Shown here: piece by piece, positions 20,649-28,538 of the stretch
Position numbering within the stretch: the first letter of the stretch is position 1
How the letters are laid out: every line of letters starts with the position of its first letter
Assembly (NCBI RefSeq): GCF_001005085.2
Contig: NZ_LBMU02000018.1
Location: forward strand, 1-40,587
Length of the DNA: 40,587 nt
DNA from: Streptomyces humi
GTDB taxonomy: Bacteria; Actinomycetota; Actinomycetes; Streptomycetales; Streptomycetaceae
Direction of reading: 5' to 3'
Made by a program: the position numbers and the translations under genes
The notes under the pieces: generated by a model
The model's input: only the letters and a program-made list of their open reading frames with translations
The model's database searches: none
What the model was told of the DNA's origin: nothing

Positions 20649-22052
20649 ATGACCACAACGCTCCCCGAAAGCCCGCCGACCGAGCCCGGCCTCAAGGCCG
20701 GGCTCAAGAGCCGGCACCTGTCGATGATCGCCATCGGCGGTGTGATCGGCGCCGGCCTGTTCGTCGGCTCGGGCTCCGGCATCGCCGCCGCAGGCCCGGG
20801 CATCCTCGTCTCGTACGCGCTGGTCGGTGTGCTCGTCGTCCTGGTGATGCGGATGCTGGGCGAGATGGCCGCGGCCAACCCCACCTCCGGCTCGTTCTCC
20901 GCCTACGCCGACCGCGCGCTGGGCCGCTGGGCCGGCTTCACGATCGGCTGGCTGTACTGGTTCTTCTGGGTCGTGGTGCTCGCCGTCGAGGCGACCGCCG
21001 GGGCCAAGATCCTCGCCGGGTGGATACCGGCCGTCCCGCAGTGGGGCTGGGCGCTGATCGTGATGCTGGTGCTGACCGCCAGCAACCTCGCCTCGGTCAG
21101 CTCGTACGGCGAGTTCGAGTTCTGGTTCGCCGGCATCAAGGTCGTCGCCATCGCCGCGTTCATCGTCGTCGGCGGTCTGGCCCTGTTCGGGCTGCTGCCC
21201 GGCTCCGACCACCCGGCCTCGGGCTTCTCGAACCTGACCGCGCACGGCGGCTTCCTGCCGCACGGACCCGGCGCGATCCTCACCGGCGTCCTGATGGTGG
21301 TCTTCTCGTTCATGGGCAGTGAGATCGTCACCCTCGCGGCCGGCGAGTCGGCGGACCCGCGCGGGGCCGTCACCAAGGCCACCAACAGCGTGATCTGGCG
21401 GATCGCCGTCTTCTACCTCGGCTCGATCCTGATCGTGGTGTCGCTGCTGCGCTGGGACGACCCGGCGATCCTCAAGGACGGCTCGTACGTCGCCGCGCTC
21501 AGCTCGATCGGCATCCCGCACGCCGCGCAGATCATGAACGCCATCGTGCTGACCTCGGTGCTGTCCTGTCTCAACTCCGGTCTGTACACGGCCTCCCGCA
21601 TGGCCTTCTCGCTCGGCGGACGCAACGACGCCCCGGCGTCCTTCGCCCGCACCACGAACCGCGGGGTGCCGCGCAGCGCGATCCTGGCCTCGGTGGTCTT
21701 CGGCTTCGTGGCCGTCGCCTTCAACTACCTCTGGCCGGACACGGTCTTCCAGTTCCTGCTGAACTCCTCCGGTGCGATCGCCCTGTTCGTGTGGCTGGTC
21801 ATCTGCTTCTCCCAGCTCCGCATGCGGAAGATCATCCAGGCCGAGTCGCCGGAGAAGCTCGTGGTGCGGATGTGGCTCTACCCGTACCTGACCTGGGCCA
21901 CCATCGCCCTGATCACCTTCGTGCTGGGCTACATGCTCACCGACACCAGTGACGGCGGCGGCCGCGACCAGGTGATCCTGTCCACCCTGGTGGCCCTGGG
22001 CGTGGTCGTCCTCGCCGTGGTCCGCCAGCGGGTCACCGCCCGCAGGCAGTGA
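20649..22052 (+). CDS. Amino acid permease (GabP/AnsP-like APC family)
   Basis: 467 residues with 12 predicted helices. The N-terminus has LKSRHLSMIAIGGVIGAGLFVGSG, the consensus amino acid permease signature, and the middle has FSFMGSEIVTLAAGES and SCLNSGLYTASRMAF. It resembles gamma-aminobutyrate and L-asparagine permeases most, judged by eye. GGA lies about 7 bases upstream of the ATG. Divergent from the GntR gene across 155 bases containing the AT-rich operator candidate. Confidence 0.88.
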   Translation: MTTTLPESPPTEPGLKAGLKSRHLSMIAIGGVIGAGLFVGSGSGIAAAGPGILVSYALVGVLVVLVMRMLGEMAAANPTSGSFSAYADRALGRWAGFTIGWLYWFFWVVVLAVEATAGAKILAGWIPAVPQWGWALIVMLVLTASNLASVSSYGEFEFWFAGIKVVAIAAFIVVGGLALFGLLPGSDHPASGFSNLTAHGGFLPHGPGAILTGVLMVVFSFMGSEIVTLAAGESADPRGAVTKATNSVIWRIAVFYLGSILIVVSLLRWDDPAILKDGSYVAALSSIGIPHAAQIMNAIVLTSVLSCLNSGLYTASRMAFSLGGRNDAPASFARTTNRGVPRSAILASVVFGFVAVAFNYLWPDTVFQFLLNSSGAIALFVWLVICFSQLRMRKIIQAESPEKLVVRMWLYPYLTWATIALITFVLGYMLTDTSDGGGRDQVILSTLVALGVVVLAVVRQRVTARRQ

Positions 22053-22068
22053 GGCGGACGGCTCACCG

Positions 22069-22695
22069 TCACGCGTCCCCGTAGGCCTCCCCGCCCAGTT
22101 CCAGGCTCGCCGTGCCCGCCGTGGCGTCGGCGAGCCAGGCGCGGAAGATGTCCACGTCGGCGTCGGGGAGGCCGATCTCGATGGTGACGGCCTCCCCGTA
22201 GCGCACGTCGCGGACCTCGCGGCCGGTGGCCCGCAGGTCGTTCTGGACCTTGCCGGCCCGCTGGTGGTCGACGGTCACGGTGGCCAGCCGGAAGCGGCGG
22301 CGGGTGACCGTGCCGAGAGTGTCCAGGGCCTCGCCGACCGCACCGCCGTAAGCCCGGATCAGTCCGCCCGCGCCGAGCTTGACGCCGCCGTAGTAGCGGG
22401 TGACGACGGCGACGACGTAGCGCATCTCGCGGCGCAGCAGCATCTGGAGCATGGGCACCCCGGCGGTGCCGCCCGGTTCGCCGTCGTCACTGGCCTTCTG
22501 GACGGAGGCGTCGGCGCCGACGACGTACGCCCAGCAGTTGTGGGTGGCGTCGGCGTGCTCCTTGCGGATCGCCGCGACGAAGTCCTGGGCCTCCCGCTCG
22601 GTGGCCGCCGGGGCGAGGGCGCACAGGAAGCGGGAACGGTTGACCTCGGTCTCGTGCGTGCCCGCGCGGGCGACGGTGCGGTACTCGTCCTGCAT
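22069..22695 (-). CDS. YigZ/IMPACT family protein
   Basis: 208 residues with the two-domain UPF0029/YigZ layout. The N-terminal domain has SDDGEPGGTAGVPMLQML and VVTRYYGGVKLGAGGL, highly conserved in the family; the C-terminal part (about 130-208) is a ferredoxin-like fold. Bacterial members are uncharacterised, with suggested roles in translation or nucleic acid binding by analogy with eukaryotic IMPACT. AGGGTGG precedes the ATG at 22695. It converges on the permease (16-base gap). Confidence 0.92.
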   Translation of the reverse strand: MQDEYRTVARAGTHETEVNRSRFLCALAPAATEREAQDFVAAIRKEHADATHNCWAYVVGADASVQKASDDGEPGGTAGVPMLQMLLRREMRYVVAVVTRYYGGVKLGAGGLIRAYGGAVGEALDTLGTVTRRRFRLATVTVDHQRAGKVQNDLRATGREVRDVRYGEAVTIEIGLPDADVDIFRAWLADATAGTASLELGGEAYGDA

Positions 22696-22768
22696 CCGCC
22701 CACCCTATGCGGCCGTCCCGAGGCCGTCCGGCACGGTCACCCCGGGCCCTCCGGCACGGTCGGTCCGG

Positions 22769-23311
22769 CTACCCCTCGCGGCCCCGGGCCACCGTCACCT
22801 CGGTCAGCAGGGCGGTGCGCGGCCCCAGTGCCGTCCACTCCGTGCCGTGCCAGGCGAGGACCGCGATCGCCGCGGTCGGGAACTTCACGCGGACCTGCTC
22901 CAGGGTGTCGTCCAGGCCGTCCCCGGCGAGTTCCAGGACCAGCTCCTCCAGCCCCGGGTTGTGCCCCACCAGCAGGAGCGTCTCCACCTCCGCCGGGACC
23001 CCGCGCACGACCTCCATCAGCTCGGGGACGCCGGCCGCGTACACCCTGCTGTCGTAGCGGACCGGCGGCGGGGTGCCCCACTGGCCGGCGGCCAGCTCCC
23101 AGGTCTGCCGGGTGCGCACCGCGGTGGAGCAGACGGCGAGGTCGGGCAGGCAGCCGGACGCGGCGAGGGCCCGGCCGGCCGCGGGGGCGTCACGGCGGCC
23201 GCGCGCGGCCAGCGGACGCAGTTCGTCGGGGACGCCCTCGGGCCAGGCCGACTTGGCGTGCCGCAGGACGACCAGCCGACGCGGCGGCCCCGCGCCGGCC
23301 CCGCCGCTCAC
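22769..23311 (-). CDS. SixA-like phosphohistidine phosphatase
   Basis: 180-residue histidine phosphatase. The catalytic RHG-type motif is LVVLRHAKSAWPEG near the N-terminus; AVCSTAVRTRQTWEL and LLLVGHNPGLEEL supply the second Arg and second His. SixA enzymes remove phosphate from His of signalling or PTS proteins. The GTG start at 23311 shares four bases (GTGA) with the stop of the upstream CysRS-like gene, so the two are translationally coupled. In this position it could also be a small-molecule phosphatase. Confidence 0.88.
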   Translation of the reverse strand: MSGGAGAGPPRRLVVLRHAKSAWPEGVPDELRPLAARGRRDAPAAGRALAASGCLPDLAVCSTAVRTRQTWELAAGQWGTPPPVRYDSRVYAAGVPELMEVVRGVPAEVETLLLVGHNPGLEELVLELAGDGLDDTLEQVRVKFPTAAIAVLAWHGTEWTALGPRTALLTEVTVARGREG

Positions 23312-24039
23312 GCCGGCCCGCCGAGGTCGCGGGTGAGGTCGAGGGCGAGCAGCCGGTCGGCGTAGGCGCAGGTCTCGAAGCGGGCGCCGTCCGGGATCTC
23401 GGGCTGGTCCTCCATCCAGCGCAGCACACCGAGGACACCGGGCACGTCGAGGTCGTCCTCCCAGGCGTCCCGCAGCCGCCCCCGCACCTTCTCGGGCACC
23501 GGCCGCGAGGGGCTGCGCGCCCATCCGGCCACCGACTGGCGCAGCCGCCCGAGCCGCCGCCCGGCCGCGTCGAGGGCCCCGGCCGCGAGACGGACGGCCG
23601 TGCCGCGCGGGGCGTCGAGGAGGGCGAGCCGGAGCGCGGCCGGGTCCGCGAGCCCGTTCAGGACCTGCGCGTCCGGTCCGCCGGCGGGGGCCACGGCGAC
23701 GGTCACCCCGGTGCCGGGCACGGCCGCGTCCCGCGCCGTCACGTGCACGACCTGGGCCTCGCCGAGTCCGGCGGCGAGATCACGGCCGTCCTCGAAGGGA
23801 CGGATGCCGAGGGCGGTGGCGGCGGCGTGCAGTTCGGCCTGGTGGCGGTCGGCGGTGAGCAGCGGCAGGACCGGGGTGCCGCCGAGCTCCAGGGCGCGCA
23901 GCAGGAGGTCGGTGGTGAGCAGGACCCGCAGCCCCGTCAGGTCGTGACCGGAGACATGGGCCTCGACCCGGGTCAGGGCACGGCGGGCGGGGACGGCGGG
24001 GACGGTCTCCCCGGTCTTGGCGTCGAGAATGCGCAGCAC
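23308..24039 (-). CDS. Degenerate cysteinyl-tRNA synthetase-like protein
   Basis: 243 residues when started at GTG 24039. The N-terminal half (GLRVLLTTDLLLRALELGG) resembles the stretch after the HIGH motif of cysteinyl-tRNA synthetase, where the enzyme has HIGHAR...FDVLRRYLE; here the HIGH position reads HDLT. The end (EDDLDVPGVLGVLRWMED ... ARFETCAYADRLLALDL) resembles the helical domain of CysRS or MshC. No KMSKS or zinc Cys set is visible and the length is about half of CysRS. Aminoacylation is therefore unlikely. The start lacks a ribosome site; a leaderless mRNA is possible. It overlaps sixA by four bases. Confidence 0.65.
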   Translation of the reverse strand: MLRILDAKTGETVPAVPARRALTRVEAHVSGHDLTGLRVLLTTDLLLRALELGGTPVLPLLTADRHQAELHAAATALGIRPFEDGRDLAAGLGEAQVVHVTARDAAVPGTGVTVAVAPAGGPDAQVLNGLADPAALRLALLDAPRGTAVRLAAGALDAAGRRLGRLRQSVAGWARSPSRPVPEKVRGRLRDAWEDDLDVPGVLGVLRWMEDQPEIPDGARFETCAYADRLLALDLTRDLGGPA

Positions 24040-24208
24040 GGGCTGAGCGTAGGCGTGCGGAGGGCCGCACGCAGGCACCTTGCGCCGATTCCGGTCCCCG
24101 TGGCGGGACATACGGGACATGCGACACCTCGGGCCCCTCCGGACCGGGGAATCAGGCCCCGACGGCGGCGGTTGGCCACGGCAGATGTTCCCCCAGCCGA
24201 GGAGGCCG

Positions 24209-24637
24209 ATGGTGTACGGCGACGCAGAGACGGTCCGCAGGATCCTGACCGGGACGGGTGACACCTGGGCGGTGGTCGGCCTGTCGTCCAACCGGGAACG
24301 GGCGGCGTACGGGGTGGCGCAGGTGCTGCAACGGTTCGGCAAGCGGATCGTGCCGGTCCATCCGAAGGCGGAGACGGTGCACGGCGAGCAGGGCTACGCG
24401 TCGCTCGCGGACATCCCCTTCGACGTCGACGTGGTGGACGTCTTCGTCAACAGCGAGCAGGCCGGCCAGGTCGCGGACGAGGCGGTGGCGAAGGGCGCGA
24501 AGGCGGTCTGGTTCCAGCTCGGGGTGGTCGACGAGGCGGCGTACGAGCGGACGCGGGCCGCGGGCCTGGAGATGGTCATGGACCGCTGCCCGGCCATCGA
24601 AATACCGCGCCTGGGCCAGGATCCACGCGGGATTTGA
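24209..24637 (+). CDS. CoA-binding (YccU-like Rossmann) protein
   Basis: 142 residues, single CoA-binding domain. It has TWAVVGLSSNRERAAYGVAQ, then GKRIVPVHPKA, VDVVDVFVNSEQ and AVWFQLGVVDEAAYERTRAAG, the usual CoA_binding_2 pattern related to the N-terminus of succinyl-CoA synthetase alpha. Function of stand-alone members is unknown. GGAGG lies 3 bases upstream of the ATG, a tight spacing. Divergent from the CysRS-like gene with 169 bases between; nothing distinctive is seen there. Confidence 0.9.
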   Translation: MVYGDAETVRRILTGTGDTWAVVGLSSNRERAAYGVAQVLQRFGKRIVPVHPKAETVHGEQGYASLADIPFDVDVVDVFVNSEQAGQVADEAVAKGAKAVWFQLGVVDEAAYERTRAAGLEMVMDRCPAIEIPRLGQDPRGI

Positions 24638-24700
24638 GCTCGATCTGAGCTTCCTGTCTTACCTTCTTCTCACATTTAGGAACTGAATACGGACATTCTG

Positions 24701-24756
24701 TGACCCTCGCTCACCTGCGCAAAAGCTTTGGCCAAGACAGGCAAGATCGAGGGTCA
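24701..24756 (+). promoter_or_regulatory. Long-range inverted repeat in the AT-rich permease leader
   Basis: TGACCCTCG (24701-24709) pairs perfectly with CGAGGGTCA (24748-24756) across a 38-base loop that contains AAAGCTTT and TTGGCCAA palindromes. A second copy of CTTTGGC-AAG follows near 24760. The surrounding gap 24638-24854 (217 bases) is much richer in A and T than the genes and shows no ORF I can support. It could be an operator region or a structured leader; no known riboswitch class is recognised. Confidence 0.4.
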
Positions 24757-24854
24757 AATCTTTGGCAAGGCTCTTCTGCCCTTCCGGAACTCACCCTTAA
24801 GTTGTGCCCTCTTGCTCGTTAAATCTGCGTTGAGAAAATGAGAGGCCACTTGAC

Positions 24855-26492
24855 ATGGTGAGTGTCGAGAAACCCGCCGTGGAGGACGCTCGTCCTTCCG
24901 GCGGTCTGAGGCGGGACGTCGGCCTGATCGGCCTGATGTGGGCCTCGGTGGGCTCGATCATCGGGTCCGGCTGGCTCTACGGCGCTCAGAAGGCCGTCGT
25001 GGAGGCAGGCCCCGCGGCGATCATCTCGTGGGTGATCGGCGCGATCGCGATCGTGCTGCTGGCTCTGGTGCACGCGGAGCTCGGCGGCATGTTCCCGGTG
25101 GCGGGCGGTACGGCCCGTTACCCGCACTACGCCTTCGGCGGCCTGGCCGGCATGTCCTTCGGCTGGTTCTCCTGGCTACAGGCGGCGACCGTGGCGCCGA
25201 TCGAGGTCGAGGCCATGATCGGTTACGCCGGTCACTGGAAGTGGGCCCAGCACCTCCAGCACACCAACGGGACCCTGACCCACAGCGGTCTGGCGGTGGC
25301 GGTCGTGCTGATGGCCCTGTTCGTGGGGGTCAACTTCTTCGGCGTACGGGTGCTCGCGCACACCAACAGCGCCGCGACCTGGTGGAAGATCGCCGTACCG
25401 CTGGCCGCGATCTTCATCATCGCGATCGGCAACTTCCACCCGTCCAACTTCCACTCCGAGGGCTTCGCCCCGTTCGGCGCCAAGGGCGTCCTGGCCGCGA
25501 TCAGCACCAGCGGCATCATCTTCGCGCTGCTCGGCTTCGAGCAGGCCATCCAGCTGGCCGGCGAGAGCCGCAACCCGAAGAAGGACCTGCCGCGCGCCAC
25601 GCTCGGCTCGGTCGCGATCGGCGCCGTCATCTACGTCCTGCTCCAGGTCGTGTTCATCGCCGCGCTGCCGCACAGCAGCTTCGCGCACGGCTGGTCCCAC
25701 CTGTTCTACACGGGCATCAGCGGACCATGGGCCGGACTCGCCAGCCTGGTGGGCCTCGGCTGGCTCGCCTGGATCCTGTATCTCGACGCGATCATCTCCC
25801 CCGGCGGCACCGGCCTGATCTACACCACCGCCACCTCGCGCGTCTCCTACGGCCTGGCGAAGAACGGCTACGCGCCGAAGGTCTTCGCCAGGACCGACAC
25901 CCGGGGCGTGCCGTGGTTCGGTCTGATCATGTCCTTCGTCACGGGCGTGATCTGCTTCCTGCCGTTCCCGAGCTGGCAGCAGCTGGTCGGCTTCATCACC
26001 TCCGCGAGCGTGCTGATGTACGCCGGTGCGCCGCTGGCGTACGGCGTCTTCACCGACCGGCTGCCGCATCTCGAGCGCCCGTACCGGCTGCCCTTCGGCA
26101 AGGTGATCTCCCCGCTGTCGTTCGTGGTCGCCAACCTGATCATCTACTGGTCCGGCTGGGACATCCTGTGGCGGCTCGGACTCGCGATCGTGCTGGGCTA
26201 CCTGCTGCTCGGCGGGTACGCCTACTACGCCGTCAGCAAGAACCTGCCGGACGCGCCCCGGCTCGACTTCAGGGCCGCGCAGTGGCTCCCCGTCTACCTG
26301 CTCGGCATGGGCCTGATCTCCTGGCAGGGCAGCTTCGGCGGCCAGGGACACATCGCCCTGTGGTGGGACATCCTCGTCATCGCCGCGTTCTCCGTCGTCA
26401 TCTACTACTGGGCCAAGGCGACCGCCTCCACCGCCCAGGACATCGAGCGCAGCATCGACGAGGTCGTGGTGACCGACGCCCCGGCGCACTGA
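24855..26492 (+). CDS. APC family amino acid permease
   Basis: 545 residues with 12 or more hydrophobic segments. The first helix region is VGLIGLMWASVGSIIGSGWLYGA; also FALLGFEQAIQLAGESRNPKKDLPRA and TATSRVSYGLAKNGYAPKVFARTDTRGVP (both shown here only as landmarks), typical of the APC branch that carries acidic amino acids or polyamines. The C-terminal tail is hydrophilic and acidic. AGAGG lies 9 bases before the ATG. A strong hairpin follows the stop codon, so it is probably a single-gene transcript. Confidence 0.87.
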   Translation: MVSVEKPAVEDARPSGGLRRDVGLIGLMWASVGSIIGSGWLYGAQKAVVEAGPAAIISWVIGAIAIVLLALVHAELGGMFPVAGGTARYPHYAFGGLAGMSFGWFSWLQAATVAPIEVEAMIGYAGHWKWAQHLQHTNGTLTHSGLAVAVVLMALFVGVNFFGVRVLAHTNSAATWWKIAVPLAAIFIIAIGNFHPSNFHSEGFAPFGAKGVLAAISTSGIIFALLGFEQAIQLAGESRNPKKDLPRATLGSVAIGAVIYVLLQVVFIAALPHSSFAHGWSHLFYTGISGPWAGLASLVGLGWLAWILYLDAIISPGGTGLIYTTATSRVSYGLAKNGYAPKVFARTDTRGVPWFGLIMSFVTGVICFLPFPSWQQLVGFITSASVLMYAGAPLAYGVFTDRLPHLERPYRLPFGKVISPLSFVVANLIIYWSGWDILWRLGLAIVLGYLLLGGYAYYAVSKNLPDAPRLDFRAAQWLPVYLLGMGLISWQGSFGGQGHIALWWDILVIAAFSVVIYYWAKATASTAQDIERSIDEVVVTDAPAH

Positions 26493-26510
26493 CCCGTCCG
26501 CACCCCCTGC

Positions 26511-26550
26511 GTCCCGTCAGCCACGGTGGCACTGCCGTGGCTGACGGGAC
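26511..26550 (+). terminator. Hairpin with 16-bp perfect stem after the permease
   Basis: GTCCCGTCAGCCACGG (26511-26526) is perfectly complementary to 26535-26550 with an 8-base loop. No U-run follows, as is usual for actinobacterial terminators. It starts 18 bases after the permease stop and ends 5 bases before the putative -10 of the next gene. Confidence 0.75.
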
Positions 26551-26567
26551 ACCGTCATAATGTGGGG

Positions 26568-27776
26568 GTGAATCCCAACTCCCCGTCAGAAGAACGCCGT
26601 ACGGTCGTCGTCGTGGGCGCCGGGCCCGCCGGACTGACCGTCGGGAACATCCTGCGGGCCGCCGCCGTCGACTGTGTGGTGCTGGAGACCGAGAGCAGGC
26701 AGTTCATCGAGACGCGGCCCAGGGCCGGCGTCGTCGAGGAACGGGTGGTGCACGGCCTCCGCGAGCGCGGCCTGGCCGACGCCCTGTCGGCCCGCGCCCA
26801 GGTGCACGGCGCGTGCGAGTTCCGCTTCGCCGACGAGCGCTTCCGCTTCGACTACGCCGAGCTGACGGGCCTTCACCACTACGTCTATCCGCAGCCGTTG
26901 CTCGTCACCGACCTGGTACGGGAGTACGCGGACGTGCGCGGCGGGGACATCAGGTTCGAGGTGCGGGACGTCGAACTGCACGACCTGGAGACGGACCTGC
27001 CGGCCGTGTCGTACACCGACCCCGGGACCGGTCGACGGCACGTCCTGCGCTGCGAGTTCGTGGCGGGCTGCGACGGCGCCCGCGGGGTGAGCCGGGACGC
27101 GATACCGGACGGCCGGGTGCGGACGGCGCGGCAGGACCACGGCGTCGGGTGGCTGGCGCTGCTCGCCGAGGCGCCGCCGTCCTCGGACTGCGTGGTGTTC
27201 GGCGTCCATCCGAACGGTTTCGCCGGGCACATGGCCCGCAGCCCCGAGGTCACCCGCTACTACCTCCAGTGCCCGCCGGGCGACGACCCGGAGAACTGGT
27301 CCCACGACCGGATCTGGGACGAGCTGCGCGAGCGGCTCGGCGCGGCCGGCGCACCGCCGCTCCACGAGGGGCCGCTGATCGAAAAGCGTGTGCTCGACAT
27401 GCACAACTACGTGGTCGAACCCCTGAGGTTCGGCCGGCTCTTCCTGGCGGGCGACGCCGGGCACCTGACCGCGCCGATCGCCGCCAAGGGCATGAACCTC
27501 GCCCTGCACGACGCCTTCCTGCTGGGCGACGGCCTCGTCGCGCACGTCACCAAGGGCGACGACACCGGACTGGACGGCTACTCCCACGCCTGTCTGCGCC
27601 GGGTCTGGGACTACCAGGAGTTCTCCGCGTTCCTGGCCGGGATCTACCACGGCACCGCCTCCGGAGACCCCTTCACGGCCGGCACCAGCCTGGCCCGGTT
27701 GCGGCGGCTGTTCACCTCCCGCGCGGCGGCGACGGCCTTCGCCGAGCAGTACCTCGGCTCGGCCGCGGCCTACTGA
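26568..27776 (+). CDS. pobA: 4-hydroxybenzoate 3-monooxygenase-like flavoprotein hydroxylase
   Basis: 402-residue class A flavin monooxygenase, close to the usual PobA length. It has the GxGxxG motif VVVVGAGPAGLTVG at the N-terminus, the CDG motif AGCDGARGVSR and the GD motif FLAGDAGHLTAPIAAKGMNL. PobA converts 4-hydroxybenzoate to protocatechuate using NAD(P)H and O2. Putative -10 CATAAT (26556-26561) ends 6 bases before the GTG at 26568, and there is no ribosome site, so a leaderless mRNA is likely. An in-frame GTG at 26562 is the alternative. The protocatechuate pathway genes are not in the window. The fragment that follows may be its lost regulator. Confidence 0.85.
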   Translation: MNPNSPSEERRTVVVVGAGPAGLTVGNILRAAAVDCVVLETESRQFIETRPRAGVVEERVVHGLRERGLADALSARAQVHGACEFRFADERFRFDYAELTGLHHYVYPQPLLVTDLVREYADVRGGDIRFEVRDVELHDLETDLPAVSYTDPGTGRRHVLRCEFVAGCDGARGVSRDAIPDGRVRTARQDHGVGWLALLAEAPPSSDCVVFGVHPNGFAGHMARSPEVTRYYLQCPPGDDPENWSHDRIWDELRERLGAAGAPPLHEGPLIEKRVLDMHNYVVEPLRFGRLFLAGDAGHLTAPIAAKGMNLALHDAFLLGDGLVAHVTKGDDTGLDGYSHACLRRVWDYQEFSAFLAGIYHGTASGDPFTAGTSLARLRRLFTSRAAATAFAEQYLGSAAAY

Positions 27777-27784
27777 CCTCCCCT

Positions 27785-28139
27785 CAGACGGCCGCGGCCC
27801 TGGTCGTCGCCGCCGATCGTCGCCGCCGGCCTGCGGGACCACCCCGGCACCACGGTCACCGAGATCGCCGGACGCACGGGGCCGGCCCGGAGTCAGGTCT
27901 CCAACTGCGTGGCCCGGTTGCGCGGCGCGGGGGCGGCCGTGGCCGAACCCGACCCGCGCGACGGCCGCCGTACGCTGCTGAGTCCGGCAGCCGAGCCGTC
28001 CGACCGCATGCGGGCGGTACGGGAGACACCGCTGGGCCCGGCGCTCGCGGCGGCCACCAGCGATCCCGACGAGGCCCTCGCCCGGCTGGAAAGGCTCAGC
28101 TCCCTGCTTCGCCAGGCGGCTCCGCGGCGGTCTCGGTGA
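27785..28139 (+). pseudogene. MarR family regulator remnant
   Basis: A winged-helix reading frame (GTTVTEIAGRTGPARSQVSN ... DPRDGRRTLL) begins abruptly after pobA with no start codon in frame. Upstream, QTAAALVVAA is readable in another frame. The break coincides with a 13-base tandem duplication (27802-27814 and 27815-27827, 12 of 13 identical); removing one copy joins LVVAA to GLRDHPG as expected for a MarR N-terminal region. The N-terminus is also missing. The 3' end overlaps the convergent ArsR gene by 44 bases. A shorter product from GTG 27909 would lack half the recognition region. Confidence 0.7.
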
Positions 28140-28473
28140 GACGGTGGTCCGCCACCTTCAGCGCCTCCTCGACCAGCCGCCGCAGGTGACCGTGGCGCAG
28201 CGAGTACACCACCCGGCGCCCCTCCTTGCGCGTGCCCACCAGACCGGCCAGCCGCAGCCGGGCCAGGTGCTGGCTGACGGCGGGCCGGGCCGCTCCGCAC
28301 ACCTCCGTCAGCGTGGAGACGTCGGCCTCGCCCGTCGTCAGGGCGTGCAGCAGGGTGAGCCGGGTGCGGTCGCCGAGCAGCGCCAGGAGTTCGGCGGCGA
28401 GCGCGAACTGTTCCTCGCCGGGGCTGCGCGGATGCGCATGATGCGCAAGTGACAGGTGCATGCGTGCGCTCAT
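28096..28473 (-). CDS. ArsR/SmtB family metal-responsive repressor
   Basis: 125 residues. The N-terminus is His-rich (MHLSLAHHAHPRSPGEEQ); the winged helix has LGDRTRLTLLHAL and ARPAVSQHLARLRLAGLV, then RKEGRRVVYSLRHGHLRRL. The last helix bears HGH where CzrA/SmtB-type sensors have D-x-H, and ends ADHRL, so a zinc, cobalt or nickel site with altered ligands is plausible. The divergent CDF exporter is the obvious target. Start at ATG 28473 fits a leaderless mRNA from the promoter at 28480-28509; ATG 28461 is the alternative. Neither has a ribosome site. Confidence 0.88.
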   Translation of the reverse strand: MSARMHLSLAHHAHPRSPGEEQFALAAELLALLGDRTRLTLLHALTTGEADVSTLTEVCGAARPAVSQHLARLRLAGLVGTRKEGRRVVYSLRHGHLRRLVEEALKVADHRLTETAAEPPGEAGS

Positions 28474-28478
28474 ACGCA
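28461..28478. promoter_or_regulatory. Candidate ArsR operator
   Basis: TGCGT-N8-ACGCA inverted repeat overlapping the ArsR start codon and adjoining its -10. A second palindrome, TGCGCATGATGCGCA, lies just inside the gene near 28432-28446. Position fits autorepression and control of the divergent transporter. Confidence 0.45.
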
Positions 28479-28479
28479 C

Positions 28480-28509
28480 ATAATGGCTGTCGTGGGCACC
28501 GCCTGTCCA
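28480..28509 (-). promoter_or_regulatory. Leaderless promoter for the ArsR gene
   Basis: On the minus strand TGGACA (-35), 18 bases, CATTAT (-10). The -10 ends 6 bases before the ATG at 28473, so transcription should begin at or next to the start codon. Confidence 0.55.
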
Positions 28510-28538
28510 CGCACCGCGCACCGGAGAGGGGGAGCCGT

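Noticed and set aside
23308..24039. CHAD-domain (phosphate/polyphosphate-binding) identity for the gene coupled to SixA
   Set aside because: CHAD and SixA genes are often neighbours, but the regular His/Arg helices of CHAD are absent and the similarity to CysRS-type segments is better.
24638..24854. c-di-AMP (ydaO) or other known riboswitch before the permease
   Set aside because: None of the conserved motifs I know for ydaO, lysine, glycine or SAM riboswitches are present.
27909..28139. Intact short MarR protein from GTG 27909
   Set aside because: It would lack the first half of the winged helix and has no ribosome site; a degraded gene explains the sequence better.
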